Positions 1 through 5,554 of a stretch of 5,554 bases of DNA are shown here, piece by piece (position 1 is the first letter of the stretch; each line of letters begins with the position of its first letter). Source of the stretch: Thermoplasmata archaeon M9B2D. GTDB lineage: Archaea > Thermoplasmatota > E2 > DHVEG-1. The notes beneath the pieces are model-generated. The model was not told the DNA's origin. It worked only from the letters and a program-made list of their open reading frames with translations, and made no database searches. The position numbers and the translations under genes were made by a program. The stretch lies in contig MUGD01000134.1 in NCBI GenBank assembly GCA_002900555.1, positions 1 to 5,554 on the forward strand. Direction: 5' to 3'.

Positions 1-249
1 CCTAGACTTGAGGGTAATCACAAAGCCAGATAAAAATATTTGGGCTCGTCCTGTGGTGGGAAAATACCTCTTTTACCGTACCTACCACTACAGATGTCTT
101 CAAGGTATAAAAGTCCTCTAATGACATTAAAATTAGTACAATATGAAATCCATGTGACCGGGGGACAACATTCTGGCTGATTCATGGTGCGACTGTGATT
201 CCAATGAAAAGGAGTATGATCCCTATTACGAAGCTTTTCTTTATGAAAA
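1..249. other. Non-coding left edge, no gene supported
   Basis: I find no convincing reading frame on either strand; open stretches are short and interrupted. A TATA-like box (TATAAAAG, 106-113, plus strand) is present, but no coding start with a usable frame follows it; an ATG near 153 opens only four codons. An imperfect inverted repeat (arms 51-59 and 85-93, nine pairs including one G-T) and a short palindrome TAATGACATTA (119-129) are visible. The stretch lies downstream of the minus-strand beta-helix gene and would hold its 3' end. Some of it may belong to a gene lying further left, outside the window. Confidence 0.5.
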
Positions 250-1248
250 TCACTTCAACGAAGGGATATCATATGGTTCTTGTGCGGGAAACCAATCAAA
301 ATGAAACCGTAATTTAAATAATAATCCAGGAATCATGTATGGTCCTATGTGTGGTTCATCCCAATAGTTGCCTTTCCAAACATTCCGTCGAAAATAGGGG
401 AGACCAAGGGACCTCCATAGCTTTAGTTCTGGAATCCACCATTGGGATGATACTGCGCTCTCATTATTCCCAATGAAATTATTTTGAATGATCCTATCCG
501 CATTTGTACCACCACTATAAAGACCAAATCGGCTATTGTAAGATATGTTATTTCGATACACTATGGTATGATAACCTATCATAATCCAGATGCCAATAAA
601 ATTCTGGGTGATGATATTAAAAGAGATGTTCGTGTTTAACGAGATCGTCATAGATATTGCATCATCGCAATGCGAGAAAACATTCCTAGTAATGACAGTA
701 TCCCAGACGTACCAAAAGAACACCCCTGCATCAATAGCAATGAATCGGTTATTGTCAATCGTATTATTATGCAATCCCAATGAGAGTGACATTCTTCCGG
801 TACTTACACCATAAAAAACATCGTGGAAGATATTCTCTGTGATGGTGTTATTATTTGAGTTAATAACAACTCCAGAGTCGTTACTATTCTGCAGAGTGAA
901 TTCCATGATAGTGACATTATCAGCAGTGATGTTCACAATATCGTTTGTATTTGCCCCATCGATGATAGTTGTCTGCTTATTTTCACCAATCAACGATAAT
1001 GAGGTAGGAATCACAAGAGTCTCCAGATATGGTGAAGAATCATCGTAGACAAAAACTGTGTCACCGGGACTTGCAGCGTTTATTGCACTTTGAATAGTTG
1101 TATAGTTCCCAGGTCCGCTTCCACCAACATATAACCAATTGTTCCTATCCAAGGGTTCAGGATTATTAGGTGAATTTGTATGAAAACCAGTTACAACGTT
1201 TGCTCCAATACATAATAGAATTATACTAATGACCACCAGGGTCCGCAT
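250..1248 (-). CDS. Secreted beta-helix (NosD-like / PbH1) surface protein
   Basis: The 332-residue product is an exported right-handed parallel beta-helix protein. Residues 1-22 look like a signal peptide: one Arg followed by a hydrophobic run. Residues about 38-98 carry the usual opening of archaeal NosD-like proteins (GNYTTIQSAINAASPGDTV, then LSLIGENKQTTIIDG). Next comes an asparagine ladder, pattern I-x-x-N-x-[FI], with N at 139, 167, 189, 211, 233 and 256: rungs of 22-23 residues after the first. The C-terminus (GNYW at 293-296, then FDWFPAQEPYDI) matches the end of this archaeal family. Nine N-x-S/T sequons (48, 106, 111, 123, 133, 161, 207, 234, 262) suggest surface glycosylation. There is no C-terminal membrane anchor, so the protein is secreted or held non-covalently. 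I chose the ATG at 1248, not the upstream TTG at 1269, because GGGGAGG lies eight bases before it and the signal peptide then starts properly. The gene is more AT-rich than its neighbours. Family is fairly sure; ligand or substrate is unknown. Confidence 0.85.
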   Translation of the reverse strand: MRTLVVISIILLCIGANVVTGFHTNSPNNPEPLDRNNWLYVGGSGPGNYTTIQSAINAASPGDTVFVYDDSSPYLETLVIPTSLSLIGENKQTTIIDGANTNDIVNITADNVTIMEFTLQNSNDSGVVINSNNNTITENIFHDVFYGVSTGRMSLSLGLHNNTIDNNRFIAIDAGVFFWYVWDTVITRNVFSHCDDAISMTISLNTNISFNIITQNFIGIWIMIGYHTIVYRNNISYNSRFGLYSGGTNADRIIQNNFIGNNESAVSSQWWIPELKLWRSLGLPYFRRNVWKGNYWDEPHIGPYMIPGLLFKLRFHFDWFPAQEPYDIPSLK

Positions 1249-1256
1249 TTTGGATT

Positions 1257-1263
1257 CCTCCCC
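1257..1263 (-). promoter_or_regulatory. Shine-Dalgarno site that fixes the beta-helix start
   Basis: The minus strand reads GGGGAGG, then eight bases, then ATG at 1248. This is the clearest ribosome binding site in the window. It lies inside the alternative reading that would start at the TTG at 1269, so it argues for the ATG. Confidence 0.8.
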
Positions 1264-1300
1264 TGACAACGCAGGTCACTGATTTATTAACCTAGAGGCT

Positions 1301-1309
1301 TATTTAAAT
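1301..1309 (-). promoter_or_regulatory. TATA-like box of the beta-helix gene
   Basis: The minus strand reads ATTTAAATA here. Archaeal transcription usually starts about 25 bases downstream of the box centre, which puts the start near 1279 and gives a leader of about 30 bases that includes the Shine-Dalgarno site. A second AT-rich candidate (TTTTTATATG, around 1318-1328) would give a longer leader. The box also shows that this gene need not be read through from hef, whose stop is about 200 bases upstream. Confidence 0.5.
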
Positions 1310-1446
1310 GTTACGAACATATAAAAATAAAGAGAGATTGCATTGACAGGGCTTATATCATTCTTCGTATGGGTTTCAACTGATATGATTTCAGTTTTAA
1401 AACCAGTTATTTTTCTCGTCTGAATCGTTCTACTCGGATATTTATG

Positions 1447-3708
1447 CTACTCTCTGAGATACTCCGCGTTTAGTATTTTTAGGATTTCTGCCGCGATGTT
1501 CTTCCCGATGCCGTTGATTTGGCAGAGTTCCTCCTCTGATGCGTTTGCCAGGGATCGGATGCTTCCGAAATGCTGCAGCAGACGTTGTGCCAGGACCGCT
1601 GAGACGTTCGGGAGACCTTCGACAAGGAACTGCTGCTGTTCGGAAATGGTCCGAGCCGTCTTTTCCCCTCGGACCGATACCGTTCTATCACCCTCTTTTT
1701 GCTCCCGTTGGGCCATGACTGCAAGGAAATCCGCTGTCTCTTGAGGCGTATGGGTGGTGATGATGGGGATACCAAAGTCAACCATGATGGCCGCAAAACT
1801 CCCAAAGATCGCGTTATGGCTAATGTTCCGCTTTGTTAACAAACCGTCTCCTTCGATAAGCAACAATGGTCGTGCATATGTCGCCCGGAGGTTTTTCATT
1901 TGAACAAACAGCTTTCCCTCTATCAACGAGTTGAGGAAATCGTCCACGGTTTTCCTTTCCACACCAATGCGAGGGGAGACGATGTAGTCACCCACATCAA
2001 GCTGCTGGGGTTCGACGAGGACGTCTTTCTGAGTAAGAAACCGCATGACCGGGGAGCGTGATTCCCGATGATCGACAATAATCTTCAGTGAATTTTTTTT
2101 GGCATATTCATCGAGTTTCTTCTGATTTTCCTGCTGCAATGCATTTCGGTACACCGCAGTAGGATCAGAAATCCTCTTGCGAAGCGCGGTTCGAAGGATT
2201 TCAAGTTCTTTATGCATCCTGCGTTCTTTTTGCCGGCTTGACCAATAGTACGCCTCATCTGGTGTCCCCTTAGCTATCAGGATAATGACCTTTCCTGCCA
2301 TCTGCCGCGCGGTTCTTCCCTTCCGCTGGATGGTTCGAATCTCGGAGGGGACCGGCTCATAGAAGACCACAAGATCCGTTGATGGGATATCAAGGCCTTC
2401 TTCAGCAACTGAGGTTGCGATCAGTACGTTATATTCATCGTTTTTAAATCGCCTGATGATATCAATTTGTTCCTTCTGCGTCAGACCTTTATCGTTTTCC
2501 TTTCCTGCTTGACCGATGAATCGAACAGGTTTCACATGAGGTATGTTCTCCAGCTGTTTTACCATATACAGAGAGGTGTCTCTGTAATGGGTAAAGACAA
2601 TGATTTTGGATTCCTTCTTATGAGCTATTTGGTCTTTGACGATGGTGACGATCTCCTGGATCTTAGGATGCTCGATTGTTAAGGATTTAACATAAGCAAT
2701 TGCTTCAAGCACATTTGGGTCCCTCATAAGGTCCCTGGACGCTTTGCTTCCTCCTTTTGAGTTTGCCTCGGTTGCCATGCGAACGATGTAGCTACGTAAC
2801 GCATTGACCCCTTGTGTCTGCAACAGTTCAATAGCATGAGCAAGTTTCATCGCCGCGTTTTGCGCTGAGGCAGCCTTAAAAAGGGCTTGTGACGGCTGAG
2901 GATGGGAACGAAGATCTGCCTGTATTCTTGCTTGAACCTCTAAGAGTTTCTTCCGATTGATAAGAGCGATGGCGGCGGAGTCAAGGACTCCAAGATCCTT
3001 TAGGATCTTGAGTCGTTCAGCAAGGGCTTTTCGGAGCAGCTGAAGGGTGTGGTTAAACTCCGTGGGAAGCACAATTTCCTTCCATTTGATGTCAAGGTCA
3101 TGGACGTATGGTCGGACATCTGGGTCGATTTTTGTTCGAATCTCGATGTTTGTGATTTCAAGGTTCTTGCAGACCTCTAGAATCTCTGAGAGGTTATCAC
3201 CTGGCGATGCAGTCATGCCAAGGCAATGTCGTTCAGATTGTTGTTTCTTGAACATGTCCGCGATAAACGTATAAGAGTAATTGCCTGTGGCACGATGCGC
3301 CTCATCAAAGATAATGCGACTGATTTTCGACAGGTCATATCGTCGTGCGATCAGGTCGTTTTCTATGACCTGCGGTGTGGAGACGATGACCCGTTTGCTG
3401 TTCCAGAGAGCTATCCGTTTCTCAGGAGCGATTTCTCCTGTGAAGACCGCGACAGCATCCGGAAGAGTAAGCAGTGTGCTTAATGACTGAGCGTGTTGAT
3501 TTACCAGGGGTTTTGTTGGAGAGAGCACTAAAACGTTGTTGCCGTTTTTCAACTCCTCTGCAATCACAAGAACGGCGATGATTGTCTTTCCCATTCCCGT
3601 TGGAAGCACGACAAGGGTGCTTGTGTTGGCTGCAGAGTGTGCGATGTTCACCTGGTATTGCCGTTGTTCAACAGTCTGTTGTTTAATAAAATCATGTTGG
3701 AGATACAC
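1447..3708 (-). CDS. hef: Hef: fork-structure DNA helicase / XPF-family endonuclease
   Basis: Hef unwinds and cuts forked and branched DNA, acting in replication-fork restart and crosslink repair; it is the archaeal relative of FANCM/XPF. The 753 residues cover the whole family plan. Superfamily 2 helicase: R-Q-Y-Q near 16-19, Walker A LPTGMGKT (35-42), DEAH (135-138), TAS (166-168), an insertion domain about 210-340, motif V VAEEGLDIP (434-442) and motif VI QRKGRTAR (461-468). XPF nuclease: DHRESR (546-551), GDY (573-575) and the catalytic ERKTVDD (584-590, with E584, R585, K586 and D590 all present). Tandem helix-hairpin-helix: about 698-715 and 731-743 (INGIGKNIAAEIL). No key residue is missing, so both activities are probably kept. 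The start is GTG at 3708; an in-frame TGA six codons upstream rules out a longer form, and no Shine-Dalgarno site is evident. It is transcribed alone, divergently from the small membrane protein gene. Confidence 0.97.
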   Translation of the reverse strand: MYLQHDFIKQQTVEQRQYQVNIAHSAANTSTLVVLPTGMGKTIIAVLVIAEELKNGNNVLVLSPTKPLVNQHAQSLSTLLTLPDAVAVFTGEIAPEKRIALWNSKRVIVSTPQVIENDLIARRYDLSKISRIIFDEAHRATGNYSYTFIADMFKKQQSERHCLGMTASPGDNLSEILEVCKNLEITNIEIRTKIDPDVRPYVHDLDIKWKEIVLPTEFNHTLQLLRKALAERLKILKDLGVLDSAAIALINRKKLLEVQARIQADLRSHPQPSQALFKAASAQNAAMKLAHAIELLQTQGVNALRSYIVRMATEANSKGGSKASRDLMRDPNVLEAIAYVKSLTIEHPKIQEIVTIVKDQIAHKKESKIIVFTHYRDTSLYMVKQLENIPHVKPVRFIGQAGKENDKGLTQKEQIDIIRRFKNDEYNVLIATSVAEEGLDIPSTDLVVFYEPVPSEIRTIQRKGRTARQMAGKVIILIAKGTPDEAYYWSSRQKERRMHKELEILRTALRKRISDPTAVYRNALQQENQKKLDEYAKKNSLKIIVDHRESRSPVMRFLTQKDVLVEPQQLDVGDYIVSPRIGVERKTVDDFLNSLIEGKLFVQMKNLRATYARPLLLIEGDGLLTKRNISHNAIFGSFAAIMVDFGIPIITTHTPQETADFLAVMAQREQKEGDRTVSVRGEKTARTISEQQQFLVEGLPNVSAVLAQRLLQHFGSIRSLANASEEELCQINGIGKNIAAEILKILNAEYLRE

Positions 3709-3722
3709 AGATGTGACATCGA

Positions 3723-3762
3723 ATCAGAGTTTTTGTATGTTTGGGGGAACAAGAACTCTGAT
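3723..3762. repeat. 14-bp inverted repeat (hairpin) next to the hef start
   Basis: Arms 3723-3736 (ATCAGAGTTTTTGT) and 3749-3762 (ACAAGAACTCTGAT) are complementary at 13 of 14 positions, around a 12-base loop that contains GGGGG on the plus strand. The single non-match (T3732/G3753) is a G-U pair in plus-strand RNA but an A-C mismatch in minus-strand RNA. The inner edge is 14 bases from the hef GTG. It could be an operator for a dimeric regulator over the hef promoter, an RNA hairpin, or a remnant of a small repeat element. The structure is seen directly; its role is unknown. Confidence 0.75.
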
Positions 3763-3802
3763 GACCACTCAGCTCGCCCATTTCTCAGCATGTTGCAGCA
3801 CT

Positions 3803-3819
3803 TAGTGTGAGATAGTGTG
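3803..3819. repeat. Direct repeat TAGTGTG with 10-bp period
   Basis: TAGTGTG occurs at 3803-3809 and again at 3813-3819, separated by AGA, so the copies are one DNA helical turn apart. They lie between the divergent starts of hef and the membrane protein gene. Two contact sites for one regulator are possible, but seven-base repeats also arise by chance. Confidence 0.4.
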
Positions 3820-3895
3820 TCATCATTGTGGTCAGACATTCTCATATCACAAGATTTTTTAATTGTTTCTACCAAAAAACCATTGTCGCAATTCC

Positions 3896-3907
3896 AAATA
3901 TTTAAAT
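3896..3907 (+). promoter_or_regulatory. TATA-like box of the small membrane protein gene
   Basis: The sequence AAATATTTAAAT is centred about 35 bases before the ATG at 3937. With a start of transcription about 26 bases downstream, the leader would be only about nine bases long. A GGTGG immediately before the ATG is too close to act as a normal Shine-Dalgarno site, which agrees with a very short or absent leader. Confidence 0.5.
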
Positions 3908-3936
3908 CAGCAACAGTGTTTCTTTTTACTGGTGGT

Positions 3937-4137
3937 ATGGAGTTCCTTTCATTATCAATTCCCCTTTGGGCGATAGTTCTGGTCGCGTTTCTTGCTGTCC
4001 TGCTTGTCTGGCAGTTCCTCCGATTCACCCTACGTTTGTTGTTGTTTTTTTTCTTGTTTTTCGTGCTGGTCATCGCCCTTGATTTCCTTGGTGTCTTTAG
4101 CTGGATTTCGGACCATATCATCACAGCATTCCTCTAA
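3937..4137 (+). CDS. Small two-helix membrane protein, unknown function
   Basis: I do not recognise this 66-residue protein. Residues about 7-28 (SIPLWAIVLVAFLAVLLVW) and 33-50 (RLLLFFFLFFVLVIALDF) form two strongly hydrophobic segments separated by a short turn carrying Arg29 and Arg33; positive charge there suggests the turn faces the cytoplasm, with both ends outside. The tail (about 51-66) is short and amphipathic. There are no cysteines, no metal-binding motif and no signal cleavage site. I start it at the ATG at 3937 rather than at the in-frame ATG at 3817, because the latter reading would run through a TATA-like box and gives an unlikely N-terminus. It is divergent from hef and convergent with ksgA (46 bp gap), so it is a single-gene unit. 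The promoter-like box at the right distance and the clean hydrophobic pattern support a real gene, but with no homologue in mind I stay cautious. Confidence 0.6.
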   Translation: MEFLSLSIPLWAIVLVAFLAVLLVWQFLRFTLRLLLFFFLFFVLVIALDFLGVFSWISDHIITAFL

Positions 4138-4156
4138 GAAAACCCTTTCATGAAAG
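4136..4156 (-). terminator. Possible terminator of the DUF655-ksgA operon
   Basis: A perfect 12-base palindrome CTTTCATGAAAG (4145-4156) is followed on the minus strand by GGGTTTTCTT, about 28 bases after the ksgA stop. Archaeal termination depends mainly on T-rich tracts, and this one is short, so the call is weak. It overlaps the stop codon of the convergent membrane protein gene. Confidence 0.3.
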
Positions 4157-4183
4157 AAGTCCCTCGTTCGGTACATCCACACA

Positions 4184-4936
4184 TCACTGTTTTGTCATCC
4201 GATACAGCTGATTGCTTAACATGCCGATCTGCTCAGGGGTCAGCTGCTCAACTCGTTTTTCGAGATAGGGAAGCTGTTCGAAAGGTCCGTAGATTGCTTT
4301 GATCGTATGCCGAATTTTCTTCCTCCGATGTGTAAACAACTGCTTTGTCACATCGAAAAAAAACTCTTCATTTTCAACGGAAAACCTTGGGGTCTGGAGG
4401 GGAACCATTTCGACGATACAGGAGTCTATGGATGGTTGTGGTGAAAAGCAAATACGGGGGACCTCCTCCAAAATCCGACATGAGGCTTTATATGCGACGC
4501 CAACGGTCAGACGGGAATATTCCTTTGTCTCTGGGGATGCAATAAGGCGTTGGGCGAAATCTTTCTGATAGATTAAAATAGCCTTGGAAAAGGAGGTTGC
4601 AAGGAATTTAAATGTTATGGGCGAGGATATCTGGAACGGGAGGTTTGAGACGATTTTGGTAAATCGCGGCAGCGTCTGAAAATCAACACAACACGCGTCT
4701 GCATGCAGTAATGACACGTTATCTGGAAGCGTTGGTACTAGCCCTTTGATAAGCAGCGGGTCTATCTCTATGGCAATGACCTGTTTTGCCTGCTGGGCTA
4801 ACAAACGAGTAATGATTCCCTTTCCCGGACCGATTTCCAGAACCACGTCCTCTTTCGAAAGTCCTGCATAGGCGACCTCCCGACGTGCGACAGAAGAATC
4901 AATAAGAAAATGCTGACCATACCGTTGTCGTACCAT
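4184..4936 (-). CDS. ksgA: 16S rRNA adenine dimethyltransferase (KsgA/Dim1)
   Basis: This enzyme uses S-adenosylmethionine to dimethylate two neighbouring adenines in the 3'-terminal hairpin of 16S rRNA, a late step and checkpoint in small-subunit assembly. The 250 residues show the family signature throughout: RYGQHFLID at the N-terminus (5-13), the SAM loop LEIGPGKG (33-40), the acidic ribose contact IEID (56-59), HADA (78-81), catalytic motif IV NLPF (98-101), QKDFAQRL (124-131), FSPQPSIDSCIV (164-175) and the C-terminal HRRKKIRHT (203-211). Motif IV usually reads NLPY; Phe for Tyr keeps the aromatic stack used in adenine flipping. It is slightly shorter than many family members (about 260-280) but has no visible gap. 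The ATG at 4936 lies four bases after the DUF655 stop, with no strong Shine-Dalgarno site, so translation is probably coupled. Confidence 0.95.
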   Translation of the reverse strand: MVRQRYGQHFLIDSSVARREVAYAGLSKEDVVLEIGPGKGIITRLLAQQAKQVIAIEIDPLLIKGLVPTLPDNVSLLHADACCVDFQTLPRFTKIVSNLPFQISSPITFKFLATSFSKAILIYQKDFAQRLIASPETKEYSRLTVGVAYKASCRILEEVPRICFSPQPSIDSCIVEMVPLQTPRFSVENEEFFFDVTKQLFTHRRKKIRHTIKAIYGPFEQLPYLEKRVEQLTPEQIGMLSNQLYRMTKQ

Positions 4937-4940
4937 TCTC

Positions 4941-5513
4941 TCAGGTATGATGGTCCCGGGTCATCGGCAGACGGGTGAACACACGGTATTTTTGATTTGG
5001 GTCTGTTAACTCCAATTCGATCCTCTTCGAGATAAGCTTATCTGGTGAACGAAGGAAATCAATACGGTCCTGCATCTCCTTAAACGAGGTAAACGGCTTT
5101 TTTTTCCGCTCCTCAAGGATCTCCAGCATCATCTTTTTCCCCAGACCAGGTAACAGCTCAAGGACATGGAACCGTGTTGAGATCGCAGACGCCTCGTTGA
5201 AGAACTTGACGTAACGCTCCTCGTTGTTATGGACGATATCCAGGAGGACATAAGGGAGTTCCCCATGGGCAGTCGAGGTAAGATCCTCGAAGTTGATACG
5301 ACCCTTTATCTTCTCTATTTTTGTCCGCAGTGCCGGGTCTTTCCCGACATAAATACGTTCACCGATGGTAAATGTCGCGTCTCTCTTTGGTATCAACTCA
5401 AGAAACGTAAACTGGCTTTCCCCGATGCCGTAGACGATCGGATTTCGCTTAAAGGCTGGGAGATCCCCCCGTCCTTTTGCCAAATAATCCAGGACATAGA
5501 CATAATCTTCCAT
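4941..5513 (-). CDS. DUF655 family protein, putative nucleic-acid binding
   Basis: This 190-residue protein belongs to the archaeal DUF655 family, whose exact role is not established. The N-terminal half (about 1-95, with IVYGIGESQFTFLELIPK and GERIYVGK) looks like a beta-rich, OB-like fold. The C-terminal half carries a helix-hairpin-helix (LELLPGLGKKMMLEILEERK, 118-137), followed by an ‘F-x-S-F-x-E-M-x-x-R’ stretch (141-150). Both parts suggest DNA or RNA binding. In many euryarchaea the gene lies in a conserved row with ribosomal protein L21e, RNA polymerase subunit Rpo4 (RpoF), ksgA and a PrmC/HemK-type methyltransferase, so a job in ribosome assembly or translation is a fair inference; only ksgA is seen here. 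I take ATG at 5513 rather than the TTG at 5522, because MEDYVYVLDYL is the normal family start and G-rich GGTGGGGG lies nine bases upstream. It overlaps nothing and leads the operon within this window. Confidence 0.9.
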   Translation of the reverse strand: MEDYVYVLDYLAKGRGDLPAFKRNPIVYGIGESQFTFLELIPKRDATFTIGERIYVGKDPALRTKIEKIKGRINFEDLTSTAHGELPYVLLDIVHNNEERYVKFFNEASAISTRFHVLELLPGLGKKMMLEILEERKKKPFTSFKEMQDRIDFLRSPDKLISKRIELELTDPNQKYRVFTRLPMTRDHHT

Positions 5514-5522
5514 GTTTACCAA

Positions 5523-5530
5523 CCCCCACC
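5523..5530 (-). promoter_or_regulatory. Possible ribosome binding site of the DUF655 gene
   Basis: The minus strand reads GGTGGGGG, nine bases before the ATG at 5513. It is only a partial match to the archaeal anti-Shine-Dalgarno. If transcription starts about 26 bases after the TATA-like box to its left on this strand, the site would not be in the mRNA, so this call and that promoter call partly exclude each other. Confidence 0.35.
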
Positions 5531-5543
5531 ACTATTCAAGAGA

Positions 5544-5552
5544 ATATTTATT
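5544..5552 (-). promoter_or_regulatory. TATA-like box upstream of DUF655
   Basis: The minus strand reads AATAAATAT, centred about 35 bases before the ATG at 5513, the same distance as for the plus-strand membrane protein gene. It suggests that DUF655-ksgA can be transcribed from here rather than only from genes lying further right. The window ends two bases beyond, so the upstream BRE element cannot be judged. Confidence 0.4.
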
Positions 5553-5554
5553 CA

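Noticed and set aside
1249..1269. Upstream TTG start for the beta-helix protein
   Set aside because: It would put the Shine-Dalgarno sequence inside the gene and add seven mostly polar residues (MSGEESK) before a well-formed signal peptide.
1378..1403. Hairpin AACTGA/TCAGTT and palindrome GTTTTAAAAC downstream of hef as a terminator
   Set aside because: The six-pair stem is not followed by a T-rich tract on the minus strand, and short AT-rich palindromes are expected by chance in such DNA.
1479..1805. 108-residue minus-strand and other open frames inside hef and ksgA
   Set aside because: They are shadow frames of strongly supported genes, with no recognisable domain and skewed Ser/Arg-rich content.
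2330..2350. tRNA T-loop-like GGTTCGAATC
   Set aside because: It lies in the hef reading frame at helicase motif VI, with no acceptor, D or anticodon stems around it.
3769..3826. Box C-like ATGATGA and box D-like CTGA motifs on the minus strand (possible C/D guide RNA)
   Set aside because: Spacing does not fit: 31 bases from C to the first CTGA and 12 to the second, with no convincing internal C' box and no terminal stem.
3817..3936. In-frame 40-residue N-terminal extension of the small membrane protein
   Set aside because: It would place a strong TATA-like box inside the coding region and adds a non-hydrophobic segment with no signal or domain features.
3648..4124. 158-residue minus-strand open frame rich in Lys, Arg and Asn
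   Set aside because: It is the reverse reading of the hydrophobic membrane-protein gene, runs through the TATA-like box and the inverted repeat, and overlaps the hef start; the basic low-complexity stretch simply mirrors Leu/Phe codons.

Overview
The window reads as part of an archaeal chromosome, most likely from a euryarchaeote in the broad sense. A full-length Hef-type helicase/nuclease is characteristic of Euryarchaeota. The DUF655-ksgA pair is a common euryarchaeal gene order. The TATA-like boxes and the secreted beta-helix protein ending in an ‘AQEPYDI’-type tail also fit. Some Thermoplasmatota-like lineage is my guess, but the sequence alone does not fix the order.

Layout from left to right: positions 1-249 hold no gene I can support, only an isolated TATA-like box and weak inverted repeats. 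Positions 250-1248 (minus) encode a secreted, probably glycosylated right-handed beta-helix (NosD-like) protein with a good Shine-Dalgarno site and a TATA-like box. Positions 1447-3708 (minus) encode Hef, with intact helicase, nuclease and helix-hairpin-helix parts. Positions 3709-3936 are a divergent intergenic region with a strong 14-bp inverted repeat next to the hef start and a TATA-like box for the next gene. Positions 3937-4137 (plus) encode a 66-residue, two-helix membrane protein that I do not recognise. Positions 4184-4936 (minus) are ksgA, and 4941-5513 (minus) a DUF655 protein; the last two are four bases apart and form an operon. The membrane gene and ksgA converge with only 46 bp between them.

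Functionally, the right half belongs to core information processing: DUF655 and KsgA in the ribosome/RNA sphere, Hef in stalled-fork and crosslink repair. The left gene is a cell-surface or exported protein of lower GC content. I see no CRISPR array, insertion sequence, tRNA, rRNA or defence cassette, and no convincing undescribed multi-gene system. The item most worth a second look is the structured intergenic region between hef and the small membrane protein gene.
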